Source: Pseudomonas sp. Irchel s3f7 | Lineage (GTDB): Bacteria; Pseudomonadota; Gammaproteobacteria; Pseudomonadales; Pseudomonadaceae | NCBI RefSeq assembly: GCF_900187615.1 | Contig: NZ_FYDO01000046.1 | Span: 1 to 32,507, forward strand | DNA: 32,507 bases | Direction: 5' to 3' | Shown here: positions 1 through 6,676 of the stretch, piece after piece | Layout of the letters: each line of letters begins with the position of its first letter | Position numbering within the stretch: position 1 is the stretch's first letter | Program-made: the position numbers and the translations under genes | Notes under the pieces: model-generated | What the model was told of the DNA's origin: nothing | The model's database searches: none | What the model saw: only the letters and a program-made list of their open reading frames with translations

Positions 1-197
1 TGCGGCGACAAAACTGATCTGGCTTGGGCTGCGCAACATCACAGCAAACTGGGGCTCAGCGGCCCATGACTGGAAAAGTGCGATGAATCAATTCGCGATT
101 CTGTACGGAGATCGATTTATCAGGCCAGCCTGGTAAAAGAATGGCCTGCCTAACGGCAGGCCGTTACCGGCCTGCACACAAAATATCTGACAGTCCC
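1..197 (+). mobile_element. Right end of an IS256-family insertion sequence
   Basis: Only the 3' end of the element lies in the window; it enters from the left edge. It contains the C-terminal codons of the transposase (stop at 134-136), then a perfect 8-bp hairpin (143-150 pairing with 155-162, loop TAAC). The presumed right terminal inverted repeat is at about 171-197 and ends ATCTGACAGTCCC. IS256-family ends commonly carry a GACAG-type terminal sequence, so the boundary at about 197 is an inference from family knowledge. Immediately after it the sequence is half of a REP element, so the element appears to have inserted into a REP palindrome. The left end and the target duplication cannot be seen. 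Confidence 0.75.
2..136 (+). CDS. IS256-family (mutator-type) transposase, C-terminal fragment
   Basis: The open frame runs from the window edge to the TAA at 134-136 and gives 44 residues. They include LIWLGLRNIT, HDWKSAMNQF and ILYGDRF, the conserved C-terminal tail of IS256/mutator transposases (alpha-helical tail after the DDE catalytic core). The N-terminus and all catalytic residues lie outside the window, so it cannot be told whether the gene is intact. The product would be a DDE transposase acting on the terminal repeats of its own element. The identification rests on one short but characteristic segment. Confidence 0.8.
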   Translation, partial: AATKLIWLGLRNITANWGSAAHDWKSAMNQFAILYGDRFIRPAW

Positions 198-236
198 CCG
201 CTACGCAGCCCAACGGGGGCAAGCCCCCTCGCCACA
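198..236. repeat. Truncated REP element at the IS junction
   Basis: The sequence GCTACGCAGCCCAACGGGGG followed by CAAGCCCCCTCGCCACA is the right arm and loop edge of the TGTGGCGAGG-type REP pair seen complete at 3590-3684 and 21297-21389. The matching left arm is missing and the IS end takes its place, so the IS interrupts or replaces half of the REP pair. Confidence 0.75.
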
Positions 237-274
237 CCTAGCAACTACCCACATTATCCGCCCCTTTGCTCCCC

Positions 275-1633
275 CTACACCAACCGCTCAATCTTCTGAT
301 GCTGCCACACCAGTTTGTAATACAGCGTCTGCAACGCCAGCATCCCCAGATACGCCACCGGAAATGCCATCCACACCCCTTGCAACCCGAACTTCGCATC
401 CAGCAGATACGCCGCCGGCAACTGCACACCCACCACGCACACGATGGAAATCGCCACCGGCACCATCACCGTGCCGCTGGCACGCATGATGCCGCCGATG
501 ATCGCCTGGAAACCGAACACCAACAGGCTCCAGAGCATGATGTGCAACAGGTGCTCAGCCATGTTGAGCGTCGCCTCTTCGGTGAGGAACGACGCCAGCA
601 ACCAGCTCGACAACAAGTATCCGAGCACCACCAGACCACCGGTCAAACACACGTTGATCATCAATCCGGTCTTCAAAATCGGTCCGATGCGCTCAATGCG
701 TCCCGCCCCAATCGCCTGCGCACCGAGGATCGACGCCGTGATCGCAATCGACAGCGCCGGGAACTGCACGTAATTGACGATCTGCGTCACCGCGCCATAC
801 GCCGCCGTCGCCTGGGACCCGTGCTGGTTCACCAGCGCCAGAATCACCAGCTCCGACAGCGACAGCACCACCATCTGCAACCCGGTGGGCAACCCGATGC
901 GCAGCACCTTGCCGAGGATCACCATGTCCAGCTTCATTGCCGCGAAGAACTCACGGTCCGGCGCCAGCGGATGGCCCTTGCCAAGCAAGCGCCACGCCAG
1001 CAGCCCCATCGCCACCAGGTTACCCACCAGCCCGGCAATCGCCGCACTCTGGATCCCCATCGGTGGAAAACCCAACCACCCGCGAATCAACGCCGGCGTC
1101 AGCGCCAACCCAACAATCGTCGAAACCACCAGCGCCAACAACGGCGACAACGTATCGCTGACCCCGCGCAGCAACTGCGTGAACAACACAAACACCAACA
1201 GCGACGGCATGATCCACAACATCACATGGGCATACGCCACCGCATCGTCCAGCACATCCGCCGGCGTCCCCAACCCCACCAACGCCGACCGCGCAAACAC
1301 ACTCCCTACCACCGCTGCCACCAACCCGATCAACACCCCCAACAACAACGTCGCCCCGGCAATCGCCTTCACCAGATGCGTCTCCCGTGCGCCCCACGCC
1401 TGCCCGATCAACACCCCCGCGCCCGCGCCAAGGCCGATCACCAGGGCGATGAAGAAAAACACGATAGGGAACATCCCCGACACCGCCGCCAGCGCCTGGG
1501 TGCCGAGCATCTGGCCGATGTAGATGCTGTTGACCGTGCCGGACATGGATTGCAGAAAGTTCGACAGCACCATCGGGGCGAGGAAAAACAGGTAGGTTTT
1601 CCAGAGGGGGCGCTGGGGGTTCGGGGTTTGCAT
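275..1633 (-). CDS. MATE family efflux transporter
   Basis: A 452-residue polytopic inner-membrane protein of the multidrug and toxic compound extrusion family, which exports organic cations or drugs in exchange for Na+ or H+. The sequence has the two-fold repeat of six membrane segments: the first half begins with FLAPMVLSNFLQSMSGTVNS and carries the GQMLGTQALAAVSG loop, and the second half begins around IGLPTGLQMVVLSLSELVIL. Length is normal for the family (about 450). The frame is open upstream to a GTG at 1696, but the ATG at 1633 (MQTPNPQRP) starts directly before the first helix and is preferred. No clear Shine-Dalgarno sequence is present. It is a single-gene unit transcribed toward the IS end. 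The substrate cannot be predicted. Confidence 0.9.
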   Translation of the reverse strand: MQTPNPQRPLWKTYLFFLAPMVLSNFLQSMSGTVNSIYIGQMLGTQALAAVSGMFPIVFFFIALVIGLGAGAGVLIGQAWGARETHLVKAIAGATLLLGVLIGLVAAVVGSVFARSALVGLGTPADVLDDAVAYAHVMLWIMPSLLVFVLFTQLLRGVSDTLSPLLALVVSTIVGLALTPALIRGWLGFPPMGIQSAAIAGLVGNLVAMGLLAWRLLGKGHPLAPDREFFAAMKLDMVILGKVLRIGLPTGLQMVVLSLSELVILALVNQHGSQATAAYGAVTQIVNYVQFPALSIAITASILGAQAIGAGRIERIGPILKTGLMINVCLTGGLVVLGYLLSSWLLASFLTEEATLNMAEHLLHIMLWSLLVFGFQAIIGGIMRASGTVMVPVAISIVCVVGVQLPAAYLLDAKFGLQGVWMAFPVAYLGMLALQTLYYKLVWQHQKIERLV

Positions 1634-1830
1634 TGGGGAGGATCCATCTCGACGGCGGGAGCGATGATTAAGGATAGCGTGGGTGACTGAAACCACGGGG
1701 CGAAGACCATCTCAGGTCTGTGTTTATATTTCCAGTGACGTTATGTGAAAGGTCTGAGGTTTCATCAGCGCAGATCTTACGTCAGCCTCGGAATTCCTCA
1801 CCTTGCCCATGACCTTGATGAAGCTTATAG

Positions 1831-2045
1831 TCCGCCCCGTCGCCCAAATGGCGACCAGGTTTGGCGACCTGTTCGATCGGATGCAAAAGCACTGTGCTTT
1901 TTTGCAGATGCTGTTGCACCTTCGCAAAGCTGTCTTTATGGCAGCTGTGCGCGGGAGACCTTCGGGTCTGCCGGTTTTCCGATCCCGGTTCGCCAACCTG
2001 CGTACAGCTGTCACCCATTCGTTTGGCGACGAATGAGGGACAGTC
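1831..2045 (+). ncRNA. Candidate structured 5' leader RNA (five consecutive hairpins)
   Basis: This untranslated stretch before the 90-aa gene at 2074 folds into a series of hairpins visible by eye: GTCGCC/GGCGAC at 1839-1855 (loop CAAAT); AAAAGCA/TGCTTTT at 1885-1901 followed by TT; GCTGTC/GGCAGC at 1929-1945 (one G-U); AGACC/GGTCT closed by a UUCG tetraloop at 1956-1969; and a long stem at 2008-2043 (12 of 14 pairs, loop TTTGGCGA). The motif TTTGGCGA also occurs at 1860-1867. From memory, near-identical leaders precede other small proteins in P. fluorescens genomes, but I cannot check that here. The rest of the gap from 1634 to 1830 holds only the upstream region of the MATE gene, including a TGACGT/ACGTCA half-site pair (about 1736 and 1780) of unknown meaning. 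No confident protein is encoded in the leader. Confidence 0.55.
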
Positions 2046-2073
2046 AACCTTTGCACTGATCGGAGTTTCTTCT

Positions 2074-2346
2074 ATGGAAAGATACATGCCCCTCACCGGA
2101 ATCGACCTGGTTCCGGCCTCCCTGCTCATCGACACCCAAGCCCCACTCGACGTCCTGCAAGCCATGGCGGATTACCGTATTCGCACGGTCACACAGGTGC
2201 TGGAAAACATCGCCTATCGCTCCGAACTCGGTTGCGACACGGTGGTGCTTGAGGACTTCTGCAAACTGCTGGTCATTCCGTTGCGCGATGGTTGTGATTT
2301 GATGGATGTGATCGGGCGGCGGTTGCGGGCGCAGGCTGCGGAGTAA
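2074..2346 (+). CDS. Small protein of unknown function (90 aa)
   Basis: I do not recognise the family with confidence. The protein starts MERYMPLTGIDLVPASLLID and looks soluble and largely helical, with an acidic, leucine-rich C-terminal half and no signal peptide or membrane segment. The ATG at 2074 is supported by CGGAG at 2061-2065, 8 nt upstream. The frame is open further upstream, but that part runs through the hairpin-rich leader and is unlikely to be translated. It is followed 7 nt later by a strong intrinsic terminator, so leader + gene + terminator form one independent unit of about 550 nt. Small Pseudomonas proteins of this kind (for example DUF3077-like) are common, but membership is not shown here. 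Confidence 0.75.
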   Translation: MERYMPLTGIDLVPASLLIDTQAPLDVLQAMADYRIRTVTQVLENIAYRSELGCDTVVLEDFCKLLVIPLRDGCDLMDVIGRRLRAQAAE

Positions 2347-2353
2347 ATGAAAG

Positions 2354-2384
2354 CGGGCGCCTCAACAGGCGCCCGTTTTGTTTG
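2354..2384 (+). terminator. Rho-independent terminator after the 90-aa gene
   Basis: A perfect 9-bp GC-rich stem (CGGGCGCCT at 2354-2362 with AGGCGCCCG at 2367-2375, loop CAAC) is followed by TTTTGTTTG. Confidence 0.92.
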
Positions 2385-2414
2385 TGCTCACCCAGTCCAC
2401 TGGTCACTGAAAAT

Positions 2415-2459
2415 TTGATCTGTAGACTCAATATAACTACATTGAAATCTATAGATTCA
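2415..2459 (+). promoter_or_regulatory. Toxin-antitoxin promoter with duplicated operator
   Basis: Two near-identical 13-mers, ATCTGTAGACTCA (2418-2430) and ATCTATAGATTCA (2447-2459), are spaced 29 bp apart. The second lies in a perfect 12-bp palindrome AATCTATAGATT (2446-2457). A plausible sigma-70 promoter is TTGATC (2415-2420) and TACATT (2438-2443) with 17 bp between them, so one operator copy overlaps the -35 and the other sits just after the -10. This fits autorepression by the Xre-type antitoxin encoded next. The operator assignment is inference; the repeats are seen directly. Confidence 0.6.
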
Positions 2460-2476
2460 CAAAGAGGCCCATGACT

Positions 2477-2887
2477 ATGCCAGTCGTCGCTCAAGCCCAA
2501 CCCCAATCCTTCACCAAAAACCAATGCGTCACCGGCCTGCGTGCCGCGGTGAACATCCTGGAAAAGTGGAAAGCCACCGGCGATCAAGCCTGCCGCATCC
2601 TGCGCATTTCCCGCAGCACTTACACCCGTGCGCGGCAGCGGGAGGTGGAGTGGGCGGTGGCGCTGGATGCGGATCAGATGCAGCGCATCAGTTTCGTGCT
2701 GAATATTCATGGGACGTTGCGGCTGGTGTTCGATAACCCGGACAACGTTTACGGCTTTGCGTCGATGGCCAATGACAATGAGTTTTTCAATGGCCGTAGT
2801 CCGCTGGAAATCATGGCGCAGGGCGACATGGTTTCGTTGTATGAAACCTTCCGCCGCATCGACATGTTGCGGGGCGCGCAATGGTGA
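2477..2887 (+). CDS. Xre/MbcA/ParS-type antitoxin (DUF2384 domain)
   Basis: Antitoxin of a RES-Xre (MbcTA-like) system. The N-terminal half has a helix-turn-helix-like segment (GDQACRILRISRSTYTRAR) and the C-terminal half carries the DUF2384 toxin-binding region (NIHGTLRLVFDNPDNVYGF, then FFNGRSPLEIMAQG). This C-terminal segment normally plugs the active site of the RES toxin. Two ATGs are possible, at 2471 and 2477. AGAGG at 2463-2467 is 9 nt from the second and only 3 nt from the first, so 2477 is chosen (136 aa). The stop overlaps the toxin start by 7 nt, giving translational coupling. Promoter and operator repeats lie directly upstream. Confidence 0.88.
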   Translation: MPVVAQAQPQSFTKNQCVTGLRAAVNILEKWKATGDQACRILRISRSTYTRARQREVEWAVALDADQMQRISFVLNIHGTLRLVFDNPDNVYGFASMANDNEFFNGRSPLEIMAQGDMVSLYETFRRIDMLRGAQW

Positions 2888-3573
2888 AGCTGGGTGAGTT
2901 GGCGACGTTTGCCGGGCAGGTGTTGCAGGCTTATCGGTTGGTCAACTCGAAGTTTCCGCCGATTGCCTTGTTCGATGACGTGGCGGATGCGGATGAATTT
3001 GAAGTGTTGTTCGAGATTCAGGCGCTGACCAATCCGCGGTTGAGGAATGAGGTGGGTCAGCTGGAGTTGATTCCGCGGCGCGAGATACCGTTCGGGATCA
3101 CGGGTTGTTCCTATGCGACGGCGCCGTTTACCCATGTGAACCCGGAAGGTTCACGGTTCAGTGATGGCAGTTTTGGAGTGTTGTACCTGGCGGACTCGAT
3201 GGAAGCGGCACTAGCCGAAGTGCGGCATCACCAGAGTCTGTACTGGTCGAAGGTGCCGAGTCTGAACTATGAGCGGTTTGTGTTCCGTGGGTTGTCTTGC
3301 GCGTTTGTCGATGCCGGGATGAAGGATGCTACCGCCCTTCCGATGACGGATCCGGTGTATGCGCCGGAGGATTACAGCGTTTCCCGACGCCTTGGGCGGG
3401 AGGTCAGGAAAACCGGTTGCCCCGGTTTGCGTTATCACTCGGTGCGCCTGCCGGGCAGTGATTGCTGGGCGTTGATGACGCCGCGACCGGTGACATCGAT
3501 TGTGCAAACCGCGCATTACGAAATGGTGTGGAATGGGCAGATCACCAGTGTCAGCCAGATCAGCGCGGCTTGA
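2881..3573 (+). CDS. RES-domain toxin (NAD+-degrading)
   Basis: A 230-residue RES-domain protein. The family is named for conserved Arg, Glu and Ser residues; likely equivalents are R92 (in GSRFSD), E113 (in AALAEV) and S187 (in YHSVR). Characterised members (MbcT, P. putida Res) destroy cytoplasmic NAD+ by glycohydrolase or phosphorylase activity and stop growth until the antitoxin neutralises them. The length fits the family, and no frameshift or missing core motif is seen, so the toxin is probably active. It begins inside the antitoxin gene (7-nt overlap) and is followed after 16 nt by a REP pair that may also end the transcript. Confidence 0.9.
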   Translation: MVKLGELATFAGQVLQAYRLVNSKFPPIALFDDVADADEFEVLFEIQALTNPRLRNEVGQLELIPRREIPFGITGCSYATAPFTHVNPEGSRFSDGSFGVLYLADSMEAALAEVRHHQSLYWSKVPSLNYERFVFRGLSCAFVDAGMKDATALPMTDPVYAPEDYSVSRRLGREVRKTGCPGLRYHSVRLPGSDCWALMTPRPVTSIVQTAHYEMVWNGQITSVSQISAA

Positions 3574-3589
3574 ATGCGTTGTGACAACC

Positions 3590-3684
3590 CTGTGGCGAGG
3601 GAGCTTGCTCCCGCTGGGGCGCGCAGCGGCCCCCAATTAGGGGACTGCTACGCAGTCCAGCGGGAGCAAGCTCCCTCGCCACAG
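3590..3684. repeat. REP pair (TGTGGCGAGG type), 28-bp perfect inverted repeat
   Basis: The arms at 3590-3617 and 3657-3684 are perfect reverse complements and enclose a 39-nt loop rich in short complementary pieces (GGCCCC/GGGG, GCGCAGC/GCTACGC). A TTTTTA run follows, so it could act as a terminator for the toxin-antitoxin transcript. Confidence 0.92.
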
Positions 3685-3798
3685 TTTTTAGTACGTTTCG
3701 AGATTTTCTTAAGTGAACAGTATTGGCCTCATCAGCCGGGCTTTTTCGTGGTCGACTGGTCTATCCTGTGCGTCCCCGATTTCACACCGGAGACAGCC

Positions 3799-4089
3799 GT
3801 GCCCGCCCTCACCGCCCGCGAGATTTATCAGCAGTTGCGCGATGCCGCCCAGGGTATTCGCGCTTTCGAACGTGTCGATCAATCGCCGGAATCTGGTCAT
3901 GTGCGGGTCGATATCGACGGCTGGCGCCTGGTCCTTGATGTCGACGACAAACACCTGCGCCACTGCCTGCACGGGCAAAGCCCGGAGGGGCGCGAATGGG
4001 CGCTCGACAACGGCCAGCGGTTCGGCACCGACCCGGTGAGCCTGCTCAGCACCTGGGAGTTGGCGCAGATCGAACGCTTGCTGGGCTGA
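3799..4089 (+). CDS. Small conserved-looking protein of unknown function (96 aa)
   Basis: The protein begins at a GTG (3799) with CGGAGA 5 nt upstream and reads MPALTAREIYQQLRDAAQGI. It has a central WRLVLDVDDKHLRHC segment and a C-terminal TDPVSLLSTWELAQIERLL. It is soluble, with no signal peptide. Similar short proteins with an aspartate-rich strand followed by a DPVxLLs/WE motif occur in Pseudomonas, but I cannot name a function. The open frame extends upstream to 3574, but that part crosses the REP pair and is not credible coding sequence. It stands alone between REP elements. The 115 bp before it hold no other gene. Confidence 0.7.
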   Translation: MPALTAREIYQQLRDAAQGIRAFERVDQSPESGHVRVDIDGWRLVLDVDDKHLRHCLHGQSPEGREWALDNGQRFGTDPVSLLSTWELAQIERLLG

Positions 4090-4116
4090 CGGCTCCGCGA
4101 TCGACTCCCAAATCAC

Positions 4117-4140
4117 TGTAGGAGCGAGCTTGCTCGCGAT
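4117..4140. repeat. Single REP half-element (GTAGGAGC type)
   Basis: One arm of the TGTAGGAGCGAGCTTGCTCG...AT repeat without a facing partner, in the gap between the 96-aa gene and the NTF2-like gene. Confidence 0.8.
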
Positions 4141-4224
4141 GAACTCAAGAGCACCGCGTACAAGCCTGAAAGGGTCATCCACCCGCGTTTTCGCAGCAAA
4201 AAACAATAAAAACAGGAGTTGAAC

Positions 4225-4653
4225 ATGTCTGAACTGAACCTCAATCCCAACGTCGCCGCCACGCTCGAGCAGTGGCACGCGATGATCAGCCGCAAGGATT
4301 TGAGCGCCCTGCCCGAGCTACTGGACCCGCAAGCGGTGTTCCGCTCACCGATGGCGCACACGCCGTATCCGGGCGCGCCGGTGGTGTCGATGATCCTCAG
4401 CACGGTGATGAACGTGTTCGAAGACTTCACTTATCACCGGGAGCTGGCAACCGGGGATGGCTTGAGCGTGATTCTCGAATTCAGCGCCAAGGTGGGCGAG
4501 AAAGAACTGAAGGGCATCGACCTGATTCGTTTCAATGAACAGGGCAGGATTGTCGAGTTTGAAGTGATGGTGCGGCCGCTGAGCGGGTTGCAGGCGTTGG
4601 GCGAGCAAATGGGGCAACGGTTGGGGGCTTATCTGAAAGCCAGTAAAGCCTGA
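4225..4653 (+). CDS. SnoaL/NTF2-like fold protein (nuclear transport factor 2 family)
   Basis: A 142-residue single-domain protein with the pattern of the NTF2-like superfamily: an N-terminal helix (VAATLEQWHAMISRKDLSALPELL), then DPQAVFRSPMAHTPYPG, the strand LSVILEFSAKVGEKELKGID and the final FNEQGRIVEFEVMVRP strand pair. Members are enzymes or binding proteins with a cone-shaped pocket (SnoaL-like cyclases, ketosteroid isomerase), and the pocket alone does not give the substrate. The ATG at 4225 is supported by AGGAG at 4214-4218. A TTG two codons earlier is in frame but too close to the ribosome site. It is a single gene between REP elements. Confidence 0.82.
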   Translation: MSELNLNPNVAATLEQWHAMISRKDLSALPELLDPQAVFRSPMAHTPYPGAPVVSMILSTVMNVFEDFTYHRELATGDGLSVILEFSAKVGEKELKGIDLIRFNEQGRIVEFEVMVRPLSGLQALGEQMGQRLGAYLKASKA

Positions 4654-4668
4654 CCCACCAAAGCCCCC

Positions 4669-4758
4669 TGTAGGAGCAAGCTTGCTCGCGATGACGGGGG
4701 GTCAGTTTGCATCTTTATGGACTGATCCACCGCTATCGCGAGCAAGCTTGCTCCTACG
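4669..4758. repeat. REP pair (GTAGGAGC type)
   Basis: A perfect 23-bp inverted repeat (4670-4692 with 4735-4757), head-to-head, with a 42-bp spacer, just downstream of the NTF2-like gene. Confidence 0.92.
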
Positions 4759-4864
4759 GTTTTGTGTGTTGCCGGAAATTGAGGGCAACCGATCAGACCA
4801 GCGGCTGATGACTGGTCACAGAGTGGATGCCGCCCCCGCCCGCCGAATATTGAGCTGCACCACT

Positions 4865-5281
4865 TCACGGACCGGGTAGAGCTCGGACAGTAGATCGTAG
4901 GCCTTGGGCCGGGAAGGTTTGCAGGTAGGCCAGCAGGTCTTCGATTTTTTCCGGGTCGCTGAGGCCCCAGAAAATCATGCGAGTGCCAGGCACGACTTTC
5001 TTCGGCGCCTCGAGGTAGGCGATCAGGGTTTCGCGGTTCCAGACCAGGTTGGCGGATTTCATCGCATCGGAATACACGTAGTCCGTGGTGACGGCGGATT
5101 GGCGACCGATCACGCCATTGAGCTGCGGGCCGAAGAAGGCACGCGCCGATTCGCCGATCTGGTGGCAGCCGCTGCAGAGGCGCTTGTAGACTTTCTCCCC
5201 GGCCTGTACATCGCCCGCAGCGAGGGCGGGAGTGCTGAGCACAAGCGCTGAGGAGAGGATCAATGCGGCGATGTTCTTCAT
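4865..5281 (-). CDS. Periplasmic class I mono-heme cytochrome c
   Basis: A 138-residue protein with a signal peptide (MKNIAALILSSALVLSTPAL, cleavage around residue 22) and one heme-attachment motif CSGCH (C36, C39, H40). The distal methionine ligand is in PGTRM (M101), the arrangement of small class I cytochromes c such as the c2/c-550 type. It should act as a periplasmic electron carrier. The partner is unknown, because no oxidase or dehydrogenase gene is adjacent. The last 15 or so residues (GLRSTVRALPGP) are not typical of the family and may be a run-on tail after the final helix DLLAYLQTF. The Shine-Dalgarno sequence is weak. It is a single gene flanked by REP pairs. Confidence 0.9.
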   Translation of the reverse strand: MKNIAALILSSALVLSTPALAAGDVQAGEKVYKRLCSGCHQIGESARAFFGPQLNGVIGRQSAVTTDYVYSDAMKSANLVWNRETLIAYLEAPKKVVPGTRMIFWGLSDPEKIEDLLAYLQTFPAQGLRSTVRALPGP

Positions 5282-5362
5282 GTTCCGGTTCCAGACTACG
5301 ATTGCTGGCTATTGGAACATGACGGCTACGGATATCCAAAACGGTCAGGTGAACGCCAAACC

Positions 5363-5450
5363 TGTAGGAGCAAGCTTGCTCGCGATGAGGGCGTATCAGA
5401 CAACGGATTATTCATTGACCCACTGCTATCGCGAGCAAGCTCGCTCCTAG
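5363..5450. repeat. REP pair (GTAGGAGC type)
   Basis: Inverted arms at 5364-5386 and 5428-5450 with a few mismatches, upstream of the cytochrome c gene on its promoter side. Confidence 0.88.
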
Positions 5451-5566
5451 AGGGGTTACCTTTTGGTTCGGGAGGTAATGAGTTCGATCGCTGCCTGAAT
5501 CAATGGTGCGGACACGGGCCTGGGTTTCCCCGCGTCAGCCTCCCAGTTCCTTGATGCGCTCGTCGA

Positions 5567-6505
5567 TCAGCCCCGAGGTTTGCTCATCAATCCATGCAGC
5601 ACGCCGAACCGCAGCCCCGGCTCAGACGCAATCATGTGCGTGATCCCCAACACTTTGAACGCCGCCAGCATCACCACCAGCCCACCGGGCAATGTGCTCA
5701 TGCGATGGGTGGGCAGGCCTGCCAACTTGAGGTGTTTGACGTGTTTGACTTCCAGCAGACGCAACGACAGGCGCAACAGGCCACCGTAGGTGATGCCGTT
5801 CTGGCCTTCATCATTCAAGCCGTTGGCCTTGAGCACCTTGGCCAGCATCCGCGCGGTGCCTGACGAACCAATCGCCTGCTGCCAACCCATCGAGCGGTAA
5901 TGACGGGCGACGGGTTCGAACTGCAACGTGGCGACGCGCTCCGCCTCCAGCAGCGCTTCGGCCATGATCCATCCACCGTGGAAATACCGCGAGCCAAAGG
6001 TTCCGCTGCCGATGGCGATGCTCTCGGTGCTCAGCACCCGGTCGCCACGGCCGATGATCATTTCCGTCGAGCCGCCGCCGATGTCCACCACCAGCCGTGT
6101 GCTTTGCGCATCCGGCAGCGTGTGGGCCACGCCGGCGTAAACCAGTTGTGCTTCTTCATGCCCGGAAATGACGTCAATGCGAAACCCCAGGTGACGCTCG
6201 GCACTGGCCAGGAACAGCGGCGCGTTATCCGCCTCGCGCACTGCACTGGTCGCCACGGCCCGCACGCGAACCGCTTCGAAACCGCGCAGTTTCTTGCCGA
6301 ATCGCGCCAGCGCCTGCCAACCGCGATCCAGCGCCAGTTCATCGAGCGCCCCACCCTGAAAACCCTCCGTCAGCCGCACCGGTTCGCGCAGGGTTCTGAC
6401 TTCCTGAATGACCATCTGCTGGTTCCGCCGTACCGACTGGCCAATCATCATGCGAAACGCATTGGAGCCCAGGTCGATGGCGGCAAACAGGGGGGCGTTT
6501 TTCAT
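5567..6505 (-). CDS. Ppx/GppA phosphatase family protein, short form
   Basis: A 312-residue member of the exopolyphosphatase/guanosine-pentaphosphate phosphatase family (ASKHA fold). It shows the N-terminal phosphate loop AAIDLGSNAFRMMIG (residues 8-22) and the second nucleotide-binding loop VVDIGGGSTEMIIG. Full-length Ppx proteins are about 500 residues with an added HD-like C-terminal domain. This one has only the two ASKHA halves, as in the shorter family forms. The ATG at 6505 has AAGGAA about 7 nt upstream. A PhoB box pointing at this gene lies at 6592-6609, which fits polyphosphate or ppGpp turnover under phosphate starvation. Oddity: in the -1/+2 frame, coding-like sequence ending LIDERIKELGG runs past the stop to 5535, so the C-terminus may be frameshifted. 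Confidence 0.85.
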   Translation of the reverse strand: MKNAPLFAAIDLGSNAFRMMIGQSVRRNQQMVIQEVRTLREPVRLTEGFQGGALDELALDRGWQALARFGKKLRGFEAVRVRAVATSAVREADNAPLFLASAERHLGFRIDVISGHEEAQLVYAGVAHTLPDAQSTRLVVDIGGGSTEMIIGRGDRVLSTESIAIGSGTFGSRYFHGGWIMAEALLEAERVATLQFEPVARHYRSMGWQQAIGSSGTARMLAKVLKANGLNDEGQNGITYGGLLRLSLRLLEVKHVKHLKLAGLPTHRMSTLPGGLVVMLAAFKVLGITHMIASEPGLRFGVLHGLMSKPRG

Positions 6506-6591
6506 AGGGGGTTCCTTGCAAATTCATCCGCCGGCAGGTTTGGGGTCACCGGACACTCAAGACGGTTTGCGAGGATCTTGCCACTGCTTCG

Positions 6592-6609
6592 ATGACATCC
6601 AGATGACAG
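6592..6609 (-). promoter_or_regulatory. PhoB box facing ppx/gppA-like gene
   Basis: On the minus strand the sequence is CTGTCATCTGGATGTCAT, two 7-mers (CTGTCAT and ATGTCAT) separated by 4 bp. That is the 7-4-7 layout of the PhoB consensus, with only one mismatch in the second repeat core. A weak -10 (CAAGAT) follows 11 bp later, and the predicted start is about 65 nt before the ppx ATG. Confidence 0.7.
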
Positions 6610-6635
6610 CACCAGGCATCACCTCAATTGTTTTT

Positions 6636-6670
6636 CCGTCATCGAATTGTCATGTACCGGGCGCCATACT
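6636..6670 (+). promoter_or_regulatory. Second PhoB box with promoter, opposite direction
   Basis: CCGTCATCGAATTGTCAT at 6636-6653 again has the 7-4-7 layout (CCGTCAT, 4 bp, TTGTCAT). Eleven bp downstream lies CATACT (6665-6670), a four-of-six match to a -10 box at the spacing seen in Pho promoters such as pstS. Transcription would start near 6677 and run rightward. Confidence 0.6.
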
Positions 6671-6676
6671 CGGCCC

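Noticed and set aside
266..1690. A 474-codon open frame on the plus strand opposite the MATE gene
   Set aside because: It is rich in His, Gln and Arg with no recognisable fold. It is the high-GC antisense shadow of a clear membrane-protein gene.
1736..1785. TGACGT...ACGTCA pair as an operator of the MATE gene
   Set aside because: The half-sites are about 44 bp apart and short. There is no supporting promoter or regulator gene, so it may be chance.
1803..2036. A 77-codon frame through the leader RNA (starts MPMTLMKLIV)
   Set aside because: No ribosome site and no protein-like composition. The region is explained better by its consecutive hairpins.
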